Positions 11,551 to 24,320 of a stretch of 64,000 nucleotides of DNA are shown here, in pieces; positions within the stretch are counted from its first letter, which is position 1; every line of letters starts with the position of its first letter. A program made the translations under genes and the position numbers. This DNA is from Kwoniella bestiolae CBS 10118 (lineage: Eukaryota > Basidiomycota > Tremellomycetes > Tremellales > Cryptococcaceae): NCBI RefSeq assembly GCF_000512585.2, contig NC_089246.1:558001-622000 (forward strand). The letters run 5' to 3'. The notes beneath the pieces were generated by a model that was not told where the DNA came from, made no database searches, and worked only from the letters and a program-made list of their open reading frames with translations.

Positions 11551-14500
11551 ATGGCCTTCCAATCCCCACTCATCGCTATACCCCGCAAAACCACACAGGA
11601 CGTGGACTGGTCAAATCCCATTCGATCAATCATTGCTCATTCATATGGTGAGGATCCGAAGAACTACGCAGAAGAGTGTTCGGTTTTGCAGAGATGTAGG
11701 CAGGATGCGGTGAGAGGAGCAGGGAGTGATCAGACTGGTGAGCTGCACGTTTGATATGATGTTGGAAAGCGGTGAGCTGACTCTGAAGGCAGCTCGAGAT
11801 CTGCTGTACAAGTACTTTGGTCAGCTCGAGCTGCTAGAACTCAGGTTCGCAGAGATCAAAGTGCCTTTCATATGGTGAGCTTTCTTATCAGTCCAAATGT
11901 ACCCACCGAAGCTGACATTTCACGTTGATAGGAACGACGCATTCACAGACAAACCCACTACGCAGACTTCACTGGCATTTGAAAAGGCCTCCATCATCCA
12001 TCTTATCTCTTCAGTCCTATCCTCGCTCGCTCAGACACCTTCGCGATCCGATCCCGAGGGACTGAAACGAGCCTATTACAATACCAGGGCATCAGCAGGG
12101 ATGTTAACCTACATCAACGAGAACTTCTTACATGCCCCTTCCACTGACCTATCGCGGGAAGTAGTTCAGCTATGTATCGGTATAATGTCAGCGCAAGCTA
12201 CCGAGATCTTCACGGAAAAACTCATCGAAGAGAAGAAATCGCCTGCTTTGGTCAGTCGATCCGCCAATTCCACGGCTGGGCTGTACAACACCGCCGTGGA
12301 GGAGATGAAGGAGTTCCAGGGGAAAGGGATCTTCGACAGGAACTGGTTATACGTCTTGCAGATCAAATCGAAACTCTTCGCATCGTTGGCGCAGTATTAT
12401 AAAGGTGTAGCGGACAATTCAAGTGGGAAACATGGGATAGCATTGGTACGATTCAAGGTTGCCGATACCCTCGCGCAGGAGGCTTCCAAACAGGCCAACT
12501 CCTTCAATTACACTTTCATCTCATCTAGTACACCTACCCTACCCCACGACGCGGGGACGAGTCTGATGGAAATTACAAAATCCCATCTGACGATCTGCGC
12601 GGAAATCAAAGATCAGTCAACGAAAGATAACGATCTGGTATATCATGAGGTCCTTCCTTCCGAGGCGTCTTTGCCAATCATCGAGAAGCTACCTTCATCA
12701 TCTGCTCCTATTAGTATACAGGAGATATACGGTAATCCCGAGATCACCAAGCTGATCGGCCCAGATATCTTCATCAAGCTTGTTCCGCTCGCCGTACATG
12801 AGTCGGCTAGTATATATTCAGAGGAAAAGGCGAAGGTCGTCAGAGGGGAAGTGGAAAGGGTGGAAATGTCCGAAGGAGAGTTGAGAGCTGGGTTGGAGCA
12901 TCTGGGATTACCGGGTCTAGTGAATCAGTGGAGGAATCTGGTAGATGATGATGGTCGGGATGATAGTGGTGATGTGGAGATCAGTCTCCAAGTGAGGAGG
13001 TTGGCTGAGGATATCAGTAGAGGTGGAAATGTTGAGAATTCTTTGAGACAGCTGGATGGGGAGAGGGAGAGATGCGAGAGGGAACTCAGGGAGTTGAGCG
13101 GATCGTTGGATAATGAGAGTAGGGAATGCGAGAGAATGAGGGTGAGCCGACCGAGCCTATAGGACATCGACATAAAAGCTGATTTCACTTGATTGTCACA
13201 GGCGAAATACACCCCTCAGTTCACTCAACCTCCTTCTGGCCCGCAAACATCCAATTGGCGTTCCAACATCGCTTCAAACCTCTCTGCTCTGGCCTCGGCT
13301 GGACAATCTGACTCTCACCTCCACACCATTTGGAGGGACATTCAACCACAGATCACGCTGCTCGCGTCAGGCGAGAGCGGATTAGAGAGAACTGCGGCTC
13401 AGATCGCTGCTGGTCGGCCCCAAGCTCCCGTCAATCAAGGTATCAGTCTGCTAGATCTACAAGAAGAAGTAGGCTCGAAATCAGGATTAGGCGATAATGA
13501 GAAAGAGGAATTAAAGAAGGCTGTTGCTGATGCTGGAGAACGACTGGATAGACTTAGCAAGATTAGAAGGGAAAGAGACGATGTGCTCAAGGATCTGAAA
13601 GAGAAGGTGAGCTTGCTCCCTCTGTTCGACTTGATGGAAGCTGACGTATACTTTCGTGTAGATCCAAAATGACGATGTTTCTAACCTGCTTCTGCTCAAT
13701 CGTCGATCAACCGGAGTCGAACCTCAGCTTTTTGCAGCTGAGTTAGAGAAGTTCCGACCATACCAATCCAGACTTGCGGCTGCTATCCAAGCTTCCTCGT
13801 CGATCTTACAGGAACTCGAAATGCTAGTTCGACAAGTAGAGAAAGGAAAGGGAGTGAAAGACCTCCAGAGATCACAAAAGCATCGTACTAAGAGGATCAG
13901 AGAGTGGGAGAGGAAGTTGATCGATGCTGGAGAGGGTTGGGCAGAGATCCAAGCTGGTCTGGGAAAAGGTTTGACATACTATGATTCCCTTACAAGAATT
14001 TTGGATGATCTCAAGAGAGAGATAAATGGGTTCGTCAAGAGTAGAGAAAATGAGAGGAACAGGATGGTCGGCGAGATCGAAACTAGACAGAGGATTGGTG
14101 GATCTCCTCCCCCACCAACATCATCAAGTGGAGCTAGAAGTCTGGAAGAGAGATTGGCCGCATTATCTGTCGACAGATCCTCATCTGGATATTCACCTCA
14201 ACCGCCTAAGCCTGTAACTTCACCTTCGTTCCCTCCACCACCGCCTCAAGTGTCAACACCGAGCTTCCCTCCACCACCTCCACCCGCCAAACCTACGAAC
14301 CCATATGATTTTAGTAGTTTGTCGAATGTCCCTTCTGCGTTCTCGACTTCGTCCCCAAATACAGCTCGATCACCACCGCCTTCGACATCCAATCAGGGTC
14401 CGGCCTATGGATCATCTTCATACGGTTACAACGCCCCTCAACAGCCACAACAGTCTGGCGTTTACTCGCACTCACCTCCTGCTCAATCGCCTTACCCTCC

Positions 14501-14927
14501 TCCACCTAGTCAATCAACCCGACCTGCCCCCCAAAGCTATGGGTCGTACAGCTCGCCATCCCAAGCTCAACCAACTTATGGTGGTAATCAGACATACCCT
14601 GCTCCACCAACACAATCGCAATACGCTCCTCCACCACCTCCTCCTCAGCAGACCTACCCATCTCACCCACCGCCTCAAGCCCAATCCTCGTACTCTGCTT
14701 ATCCATCTGTTCAACCACCACAGAGTCAACAGGGATACTACCCTCCTCCCCCACAACCACAACGACCCGCTTATACTTCTCCTCCACCTCAGCAGCACTA
14801 TCCCAACTATCCACCGCCCACTGGTCAGTATGCGGCGCAATCTCAACCTCAACCTCAAGGCGGTCAGTATGGGTATCAACCCCCCCAGCAGGGATATCAA
14901 CCACAGGGAGGGTATCAGTATCGTTAG
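11551..14927 (+). CDS. BRO1: ESCRT-associated protein Bro1 (ALIX/Vps31 family)
   Basis: Five exons (11551-11737, 11793-11874, 11932-13141, 13202-13606, 13662-14927) give 1049 aa. The N-terminal BRO1 domain opens PLIAIPRKTTQDVDW and IIAHSYGEDPKNYAEE, and continues to about residue 390 with KLFASLAQYYKGVA. A V-shaped coiled-coil (ALIX-V) region follows (about 400-720), and the last ~330 residues are Pro/Gln/Tyr-rich with repeated PPPP, YPPPP and QGGYQ units. Bro1 binds the ESCRT-III subunit Snf7, recruits the deubiquitinase Doa4 and promotes cargo sorting into multivesicular bodies. The proline-rich tail and the PLI-IP start fit Bro1 better than its paralogue Rim20, although the two are related. 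Confidence 0.92.
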
Positions 14928-15837
14928 GTTCTGAAGAGGTTTTGTACGCTTGGATTTGTATATGTATTCCACGTTGGATGGTGAGATACATACTGACTTG
15001 TAACGTGTTTACTGACGTCTCGAGACGGCTTTTCAAGATATACCAACTTTCTGTTAGCTGGTCTGAACATGTCTTATGATTTGGGAAAATCTCGATGCGA
15101 CATGTTCGGTAATCTACTCCTGTCGTCCACTGACGGTCCTTCCAATGGTATTGGTATTCTGGGTCCTTTGGTCAATCTGGCATCTTGACTCCGACCATAC
15201 ATCCCAAAGGACCCTTTGGAGAGTACACATATACCCCTTTCAAAGATGGTTGAACCCCTTATAGAGTCATTTAAAGGATATCTACCAACTCCGAAAAGAG
15301 ATTACAACTCCTAAGAGCATAGAGCATATCTGTTTGGTGCTTCTAACGATCGTAAGGGGACTCATCTCGGTCGATGAGGTATACCTTTCATCCACCCCCT
15401 TGAGATAAATCGAGCCTACTTAGCGTATTGGAGTGTGGAACTCCTAACTTTGAAACGACGTGGGTATGATGATTCTGCGTTTCGGAGTGAGATGGGCATG
15501 GGTAGTCTGGGAAGATGAGGAGAGGGAGATGGTGGAAGGATGGAGTAAATGATTTATTGCGTTTTGACCTCATGGTGAGCTGTGCTCGAGCGAACGAGAA
15601 AGATATAAGAAGAGATAAAGTCTGATGAAGCTCATTTCCCTTTGTTCATGATCAAGTTACATATCGTGACTTTGATATATTCCAAATTCCAAACCAAACC
15701 TTACTCCGCCATCATTTGACACGAAAATAGATTTAAAAGGTGTTTGGTTTTAGCTTGAAGTACAGTATCTTATCTTGATCGTGTATATAGAATAACTATA
15801 TTTAGTTTAGTACCACCGCCCTTCTTGAACAATAACG
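14928..15837. other. Intergenic region, BRO1 end to HMG gene
   Basis: No supported gene. It holds the BRO1 3' UTR and the HMG gene's upstream region, which is AT-rich at 15700-15800. Confidence 0.6.
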
Positions 15838-18542
15838 ATGGAAACTCCCTGGACGGTCGATGGATTCGTAGGAACGCCTGATATGATTGATAATGAGGGT
15901 AGTGAGTTGGCCATCATCCTATCTCATCTATATGTTACACCATCCTACTGGAAACCCGATACGGTGTGATCAGTCTGACGTTGTCGCTTGACCAGACGAT
16001 TACTTCCAATTCAACCCTTCCACTCCTAAATACTCTATAACGCCCGACAACCAATTCCCTCAACACTCTTATACCCATCCTGGACATCCCATGGGGTTCC
16101 CCACGGATCAATTCCAACTACATCACCCGCACCCTCAACCTCAAGCTCAGGCCACTTTCAATGGTTTTCCCATGCAGGGTCAATTCACTCTTGACAACGA
16201 TCACGGAAATAGAATGGGGAATGGGAATGCCCCCGGTGAACTTCGAACGTCCCATTCCAACTCTTCTTTACGATCCTTCTCGCACTCGCATCGATCCAAC
16301 TCGAGTGTATCCTCCGCACAATCGCAATACACTTGGTCCACCGCTCTGACCAACGAGGAGATTTCTTCTGATCTCGACGCGGACGAGGGTACGAACAGTA
16401 CTTCCATCTCACCGAACCTCCTTCGTACACCAAATTCGATATTGCAGGAGGAAGATAAGAGACACGGTAGAGTTCCGAGTCTATCTTTATCTATCGATCC
16501 GAAGTTGTTCAAACCGACCCCTTCCGCTACCCAGGTCACCCAGAATATCAAGGGCGAGGAAGAGGAAGTGGAGATGCTAGAGACTGCCAAGCCGAAATCA
16601 TCCTCGTCATCTGCGAAAGATAAGAAAAGGGAATTACTGGGTGACTCACCACTTAAGAAGGGGAAGGCCAAGAAGGAGAGAGCAAAGAAGGGGTCCGGCT
16701 CTGGGGGGACCAGTGGAGGAGAGGGGAAGAAGGTCAGTCATGCTAGGAAAGTGAGTTACCAATTTCTTTTTCATCAAGTACTCTATATACCCATATTGAC
16801 GTTTACAATTGAATCACAAGCAAACGGCCGATCATATCCCTCGGCCTCGAAATGCTTTTATACTATTTAGGAAACATGTCGTAGATTCAAAGCTGATCCC
16901 TGCGAGTGTCGAGATGAGACATCAGAACGTCAGTATAATCACTGCGAAGATGTGGTCGGAAGTGAGTCTGAGGCAATTTCCTTTTGGATGATCAATCTTG
17001 TATTAAGGATATGGGCTGATGATTGAAATGACCGTTTGTATAGGCTCCATCAGACCAGAAAGCGCATTTCAACGATTTGGCGAGGATCGAAAAGGAGGAA
17101 CATATGAAAAAGTCGGTTCTATTCCCCTCTTCATACCATTTTTCCCTGACTGACTCGTTCTACCTTGTCTCTATCGTAGGTACCCCGGATACCGATACCA
17201 GCCCGTGTATAGACGCACCAATGTGATTCGACGGAGGGTGAGGAAAGACGAGGCGGAAGAACAGAAATGCAAATCCGTGGCTGAGCTGTTGATCAAGGGG
17301 AAAAGTGGGGAAGATCTGGAGAATGAGATCAAGGAGAAGATCAGAAAGGGTAGTAGTGGTAGTAGTGAGGTTGCTGCTCCCGTGGAAGCGGTCAAGGAGG
17401 CTGAGAAGTGAGTGCGACACGACATCCTCTGGCTCAGTGATGCCCAGGTGCTAATGAAGAGATGCTTCTGCAGGTCCAACTCTCGTAGAGCATCTGCTGC
17501 TTGTGAGCTGTCCAAGGGAGCTTTGAGAGCGTTACGCGCACAAGCAAGACAACAATCTTCATCGCATGAATCAGGCGATTGGTCCGACATCTCTTCCTTA
17601 CGGGGCAGATCGACCTCTCAGCCTCGCTCGAGGTCGATATCGAGAAGACAGAGCTATGCTTTCGAGTTTGAAGATAATTGCGATTCGACCGAGGAGAACG
17701 ACCATGAACATGAGGTCGATGCGAGCGTTAATGGTCCAAATCAAGGAGGGATGTTGGGTTATGGATTGGCTCCTTCGCAGATCCAGGGATTCGCTCAACA
17801 CCAGCAATTTCACCAACAGGCCGGAGATGGGTATGAACCATGGAATGAATTGAGTTACACGAGCCAAGTCCAGTTTCACCAGCCTCAGCCACAGGAATAT
17901 GACAATCACTTTGTCATACAACAATCTAATGGGAATGGGCATTACGAATCGTTTACCTCATTACCTACCGATAACTCTGGTCCGGGATCTATGAGCTTCC
18001 AACACCAACAGCAGTACCAGACACAACCCATCACGAGTTACTCCGCATCCTTCTCCGATCCATCTTCATCTTCCACCACACACAACTTCCTGTACCCTCA
18101 ACCTAGCTCTGGAGAACTGCAATTACCCAGCACAAGTAATGACAACGAATTCTACACTTACGACACGGCACTCCCATTCTCACCGTCCGTCGCTAACTTC
18201 ACTTTCCAACATCAACAACAACAGACCGACTACTTCAATATGGACATGGAGTATAAGAACGATACTGTCCCTACATCTTCGGAGGGGATATACGAGTTCA
18301 CTTTGCCCCCTTCCCAGGATCAGGGAGATACCAAGAACTACGCCCCGATGTTCATGCAGGCGAATGATGGTCAGGGGCTGGTCGATAAGGACCAATCGGG
18401 TTCTGGTCCATTACCGTTGTTACCTCCTTCTAGCGGGGTGCCGTTGGAGAATCTGCCGTTCGACGATCAATTCGTTTTGGGCGATTTCGAGGCTGCTTTG
18501 GCACATGCTGATGAGCCGGGGGACGGGAATGGTGGGTGGTAG
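15838..18542 (+). CDS. HMG-box transcription factor, Ste11/Prf1/Mat2-type
   Basis: Six exons (15838-15898, 15996-16750, 16821-16961, 17044-17111, 17180-17407, 17474-18542; 773 aa). The HMG box, spread over exons 3-5 (about residues 275-345), reads HIPRPRNAFILFRKHVV, then RHQNVSIITAKMWSEAP, HFNDLARIEKEEH and KYPGYRYQP. This is the sequence-specific MATA-HMG type (IPRP-NAF-LFR, N-S---A--W), as in S. pombe Ste11 and basidiomycete Prf1/Mat2, which bind pheromone-response elements. A Lys/Ser-rich segment precedes it, and a Gln/Pro/Ser-rich activation-like tail follows with RSRSISRR near residue 450. Which family member it is cannot be told by eye. The 17112 donor, GTCGGT, is weak but keeps the phase. 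Confidence 0.85.
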
Positions 18543-19244
18543 GTGTGTTGACGTTCATATAAGAAGCCTTAGCATGGGTGGAAAGGAGACCCTTCAGAGT
18601 TGGTACAAGTATTTGTGCAATGGATGTAACTGTCAAAATACAACGCATTACCTAAAAATTGAAACATGCATGATATCACGTTCCAATCCTGATCTGTCCG
18701 ATCCCACGCAAATATCCTCCGAGCGCTCATCGATTCGTCCTGCAGAGATTCAAGGACAGGATGTAACTCCTAGAATCAATTGAAAAATTGTCGACGCACG
18801 TCGGGACATTTTCACGGGTAAGACCCGGCAACTGAAGGCCAGGACAAAACAGTCATTCCTGAGGTGTCGTACTTTCTGAACAACCTGGGGTATCAGGGCG
18901 TCGTTTGATCATCGGGACAGGATATGCAAGCAAAGTGTGAGTTTTGTTTTTGTGGTGAAGCTATGTGAAGCATACGACGAGCTGTGACGTACTGTACAGC
19001 GGGCATCAGAACGATGTGATGCGAGGTACGCTACTGTTACATTCTGCATATTGCTGCAGAATCTTGTAGCACGTCAGTCTTGTGTCCACTGTGACACAAG
19101 GTGAACAAGATGAATAGCCTTGGGGACTGAACTATAGCTGTGAGATTTTCACAGGCAAGAATCGCTCGCTGAAGATGATCATGATATATAAATCGGATCA
19201 CTCTTTTTTCCATGATGTGATGAGGCCCAGTGAGCTTCTTCGTT
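18543..19244. other. Intergenic region, HMG gene to subtilase
   Basis: No gene supported by eye. It must hold the HMG gene's 3' UTR and the subtilase upstream region. Upstream exons of the subtilase cannot be excluded: its frame stays open a few codons beyond the chosen ATG, back to 19230. Confidence 0.5.
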
Positions 19245-21301
19245 ATGGCCGAAATCACCATAAATTCCATCTCTATCGACCCGTATGGCGAACACCGATC
19301 GTCAGACGCTGCCTCGACCCAATATATCTACATCCGGACGACGCGACCCTTGACAAGGGACCAAAAATGGGACTTGTTGGAATCGTTCGGTGTGGAGATA
19401 CTCGAGCTGGTTCAGCCATCTGTATATCTCTGCAGATACTGGGAATCTAATCTGAATGCCATCAGAAATCTGCCATTTGTCGACGTCGCAAATTGTTATC
19501 ATGATTCTTTCAAAGTGTCACCTTTGGTATCAAGCAACATCAACTCTATGCAAGATGACGAGAAAAGGCCATTCGATCTGATGCTGCATCGTCAAGCAAA
19601 TATATCCGCTCATATCATTCAAGAAATCCGAGATATTGCCGGTGTCGATCCCAAATCTGTGGACGGAACTCCAAATGTGATCACTGTCACAGCAACGAAG
19701 CAAGCAATAGAGACCATCAAAAGAATTGACGTGATCAGGACTGTAGCACTGCGAGTGCCGCAGTCTGTCCATGATACTTATGCGCTCGCAGGTAAGTGAA
19801 AAATTGCTGAAGACTGATTTCGCTGACATTTGTCTCAGACATGCACGCTATACCGTTCTCGAAGTCCGGCAACGTGTACACGGGTGGAGGGCAATCTGTG
19901 TTGATAAACGATACTGGATTCGACAAAGGTATTGGAACGGATATACATCCAGCATTCGCCAATCGTATCGCTGCTCTGACAGTATCGGGAAACGGAACTC
20001 ATATACCTTCTGATGTCGACGGTCATGGAACACATGTTGCGGGGTCTATTGGCGGATTCAGTATCTCTCAATCGATGGGTGGGACGATGTATGGTTCTGC
20101 ACCCGGAGCGACCATGGTCATTCAATCGATGATCGACGCAAACGGTGAATTTAACCCTCTCAGTGACTTTTGGTCGCTTCTATCACCGTCCTACGATAAG
20201 TATGATGTCAGAATCTCAAACAATTCATGGGGTCAAGATTGGAAGCAAGTGGATTATCAGATACCGTATGCTCAGAATACGCATGCTGATACCTTGGACA
20301 ACTTTGTGTGGTCAGCTCCTGACATGATCGTGTGTGTGTCTGCTGGCAACGAAGGTATGGGAAATGGCGGTTCTCAAATCAGTGGTGCAGCCGCCGCCAA
20401 AAACTGTATCACTGTTGGAGCTACCTTCTCATCCAGACCCAGCCATCCGAACGACTTCAGGTTCGATCCAGATCAGACTGCCGCAGGTGATCCATCAATA
20501 GCTGCCCCCTTTTCGAGCAAAGGGCCGACAGCGGAAGGGCGTATTAAGCCGGACATGGCTGCGCCCGGGGTTGCAATTCTGTCGACAGCCAGTCGCCACC
20601 ACAATTTCCTGAAGAAGGCGAACGACAGTTTTGGCATCAGCAACGACCCCCTTTACTTCTTCCTTACGGGCACAAGCCAATCGACCGCTCTGGTCTCTGG
20701 TTGTTGCGCTGTCATCCGAGAAATGCTCGTAGCAAATGGATTTCCTGAAACAAGCGCTGCCGCTGTCAAAGCAATTCTGATAAATGGCGCACTGGCTCAT
20801 GGAGAAACTCGGGACGATGGGAGTCATGCAAGTGTCGAGCCCGATAATGTCATTGGGTGGGGCCGAGTCAATCTCTACCACGCTCTCAAGGTTCCCCAGA
20901 AAGTTTCCCTTCGTCATTGGGAAATATCAGCGGACTATGGCTTGCTGGATTGCGACCTCGGTACGATACGAGAGGGGGGTCGATATGATATCAGTCTGTC
21001 TTGCTGCCCTAGAAAGAAGAACCTCAAGGTTACCTTAGTGTGGACAGATCCTCCTGGAGCTTTGATTCAAAATCCACTGGGTCTGAACGTCTTCGACGAC
21101 ACGTCTCAGCCTTCCAAGCTTCTCGCCAATGGTTATGACAGTCGCGAAACCACCGATCGAAGGCCGGAAAACAACGTCCAGCAGATCATCTTACATGGCC
21201 TTGAAGGTGTGCAGATCCGCGTCCAGGTTGCGGCCGACTGGGACTTTGCCACGATTCTTGAATATCAAAGGTTTGCGCTGGTTTGGTACCTCTTTGATTG
21301 A
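19245..21301 (+). CDS. Subtilisin-like serine peptidase (S8), no signal peptide seen
   Basis: Two exons (19245-19791, 19839-21301) give 669 aa. The catalytic triad is intact: Asp207 in LINDTGFD, His245 in DGHGTHVAGS, and Ser462 in LTGTSQSTALVSG; the oxyanion Asn lies in CVSAGNEGM. The first ~185 residues resemble a propeptide/inhibitor-like region (an alpha-beta fold with YIYIRTTRPLTRDQKW), and about residues 540-669 form a beta-rich C-terminal domain (KNLKVTLVWTDPPGAL), typical of bacterial KP-43-like S8A proteases and some fungal ones. The N-terminus MAEITINSISIDPYG is not hydrophobic, so there is no clear export signal. Substrate and location are unknown. The start is the first ATG in the open frame; unseen upstream exons are possible. 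Confidence 0.85.
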
Positions 21302-22447
21302 GACAGGGGAAACATGATCAGTTTACACTTGTAAAGCAGAACTGAGAAAGTGGTGTATACGAGGTACGGTACCAGAATACACGAGAGGTGGACGGAGAAT
21401 GAAGAATGGAAATTTGGCATGCCCAATCACCCGGCCATGATTGCTTATAGGGCAGCCAGCACTACTCGAACTGCGGATGTCTCTGGATCGGTAAGAGCGA
21501 TCGCAGGAGATTGTAAATAGTCCTTGTCTTGCCGAAACTATCAATTAATTGGACACCATTTCCAGTTCACATGAACGAAGATTGCTTGGACGGTGACCTC
21601 TGTCACCTAATTGCGTTTGTCTCGCCCAGTGAAAGACTCCGATAGCTCTTCGAGACATTGGTAGGTCATATCGCCTTGTCTCTCTTTGGATGCAAACAGA
21701 ACCTTTGTTTGTTATATACCGTAACTCTACATCCAACGTTTGATACCGTCCTTTCGCCAAGGAGTTGCCACTGCACTGCGTCTGACCCAAAAAGGAAAAT
21801 CAATGCCAAGACTTTGAGGTGAAAATGCCACATACTCATAGCTACAGAACAGAACACGCGTGAATGGTTGAATGACGACAACAGTACTGCAGGTACTCAC
21901 TCACTTGCACAGCCCTCATACATGCTACTGTACTCGATCGTTGTTCGGGCATACATTCCATACATATAGACACCGTGTTGATAAGTTGATAAGAAGAAGA
22001 GTGCCTCCCACATCGACCCACATCCGAATTAAATATATTCAAGCATACTACTATTACCAACCCTTGTCTTAGTACCACGCGCACAGACGTCCAACTCAAC
22101 CGCAACTCCACTTTTACCGGTTACATATCAATTTACTTTACTTCTCGCACAACATCTCCGAATACCTCTGAAAGATATCAGATACCTGAAGAAACAGGGG
22201 CGTAAAGCTGAGTGAGTGAAATCATCGGTCAAAGATAGCAGGGAGGACTACCTGCCCCTGGTGCGGGTGTCACATCCCTGGGATATAACAGCTTCGATGA
22301 CCTGTTATAACATGACTGAAAGAATACTGTTGCCATCCTCCCCAGATATCACGTCTCATAGCCTACGCTATCAACAGACAACCTCCATCTCACCCGACTT
22401 CAGATCCTGCTTCGTTCGATCAATCCTCTACTCTCCAATCACTCACA
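21302..22447. other. Intergenic region, subtilase to NCS1
   Basis: No gene found. The final 300 bp are rich in short pyrimidine runs and probably contain the NCS1 leader. ORFs on both strands are short and unlike any protein. Confidence 0.6.
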
Positions 22448-23899
22448 ATGGGTAAATCACAATCCAAATTATCGGCAGATGATCTCGCTGATCTCCAGAA
22501 GAATACATATTGTAAGTTACCTCCGCTGCAAATCCTTGTATCTTGGTATGTCAATGCTGATGACTTGCGTATCATTTATATAGTCGATAAGAAGGTGAGG
22601 ATTGGCTGATCACAAGGAGAGGAAGGAGGGAAAGCTGATGATCTCTGGTTTGTTGAACATAGGAACTTCAACAATGGGTGAGCTGAGATTGTCGACCACG
22701 CAGTTACCGGAATCTCAGCTGATAGTATAAACGTAACAGTACAAAGGATTCTTGAAGGATTGTCCAAGTGGTCAGCTCAACAAGGAAGGTGAGCTGTCGT
22801 CGGCTTTACTGCAGGGAACGACGAGATGGACTCCGTGATGGCTCATATTAACTCAATCTATTGACACCCCATAGAATTCAAGAAGATCTACAAACAGTTC
22901 TTCCCGTTCGGTGATCCATCTCAATTCGCAGATTACGTCTTTAATGTATGTCCAACCCGTCTAGTACCAACTTATAAGGAGCTTATTGACGAAGATGATT
23001 AGGTGTTTGATGAAGATAAATCCGGGACAATTGAATTCAAGGTGAGCACGATGTTTTTGCAGTTAATAGCTCCTCGTTTCGAAGCTAAGACGTATATATC
23101 GTGATGTAGGAGTTCATCTGTGCTCTCTCAGTAACATCCAGAGGACGACTCGATGAGAAGCTCAAGTGTGAGTGGTCTACACCATTTATCCCCTCCAGCC
23201 ATAAAGTGAGCTGAGCTGACTTATGGTCTGCTGCGTACAGGGGCATTCCAGTTGTACGATATCAACCAGGATGGATATATCACCTACGACGAGATGTTAC
23301 AGATTGTTAGATCGATCTACAAGATGACAGGTCAGATGGTGCAACTTCCAGAGGACGAGGATACACCTGAGAAGGTATGTATACTGTACCCCTCCCTCTT
23401 CATCTGATCATAACCCACCTTGTTTACCATCCCCGTCCCCCTCCTTCTTATCAACGACTTCGATTACATACTGATACTGACATCACCTTGGAATTTCCTC
23501 CTAGCGTGTCGACAAGATCTTTAGAAACATGGATCTGAACAAGGATGCCAAATTGACATTTGACGAGTTCAAGGAGGGATCAAAGCAAGATCCGACCATT
23601 GTACAGGTGAGTCATATCAAGAGCTGGCACGGGATGAGATGTAGAGATGGAGCAGGAGCAGGAGCAGGAGGCGCATGGTGTAGTGTGCGATGGAAATGAC
23701 GTTGGGACTAGAGGGATAATATAGCGGAAAGAGGTGGCGGAGATTGAGGATGAAGCGACAAGCGCAAGATACGGAGGACAGCATACCCTCCATGTAATGC
23801 GAGGTGTTTGATCCCACGGAGAGCGATCAAAGTCAACGCTCGATGCTGATGCCTTGTTATCATCCACAGGCACTATCTCTCTACGATGGTCTCGTGTAA
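22448..23899 (+). CDS. NCS1: Neuronal calcium sensor 1 / frequenin
   Basis: Ten exons give about 190 aa, the usual NCS-1 length. It starts MGKSQSKLSADDL (N-myristoylation Gly2), then KKELQQWYKGFLKDCPSG with a degenerate first EF-hand. EF2 is DEDKSGTIEFKEF, EF3 DINQDGYITYDEM and EF4 DLNKDAKLTFDEF. The end, IVQALSLYDGLV, is typical. NCS1 binds Ca2+ and activates the phosphatidylinositol 4-kinase Pik1 at the Golgi and plasma membrane. Exons 2 (22584-22594, 11 nt) and 3 (22663-22677, 15 nt) are microexons; their in-phase joining restores the conserved TYFDKKELQQWYKGF. The last intron holds a GGAGCA-type short repeat near 23650. Confidence 0.95.
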
Positions 23900-24320
23900 A
23901 CAAGGTTGGACTCATGGTCTCGTTGATACAAGCAGAACGAGGGATATAGAATGATGTAGGCCGTTTCTGTACCATTTACTATTTTTTACAATGATCTGTT
24001 GGATGCAAAATTATACATGCGATTTATCTGTTTACGAATCATTCAAGCAAGAACACCAAGAAAGTTATACGATCAGCACGATGTCGAAAGTCCATTGAAA
24101 CAAAACCAACAGCACTGAACAAAGACAAATGACAAACGACAAGACACAAAGCAAGGGAGCAGTCATGCGCAACCAAACCGGTTTATGCGAATACAGAAGT
24201 GAATCTGAGAAGAGGAGCATTGTTCGGACCTTGATTTGAGAGATTTACAGCGATATAATGATCCCTTGGAGGTCTACGAGAGAGTCCAATTTCATTAGCG
24301 CATGAATATCTGGTGGAGGA
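23900..24320. other. Convergent 3' region, NCS1 to F-box gene A1
   Basis: Probably the two 3' UTRs. AT-rich with no recognisable gene. Confidence 0.55.
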
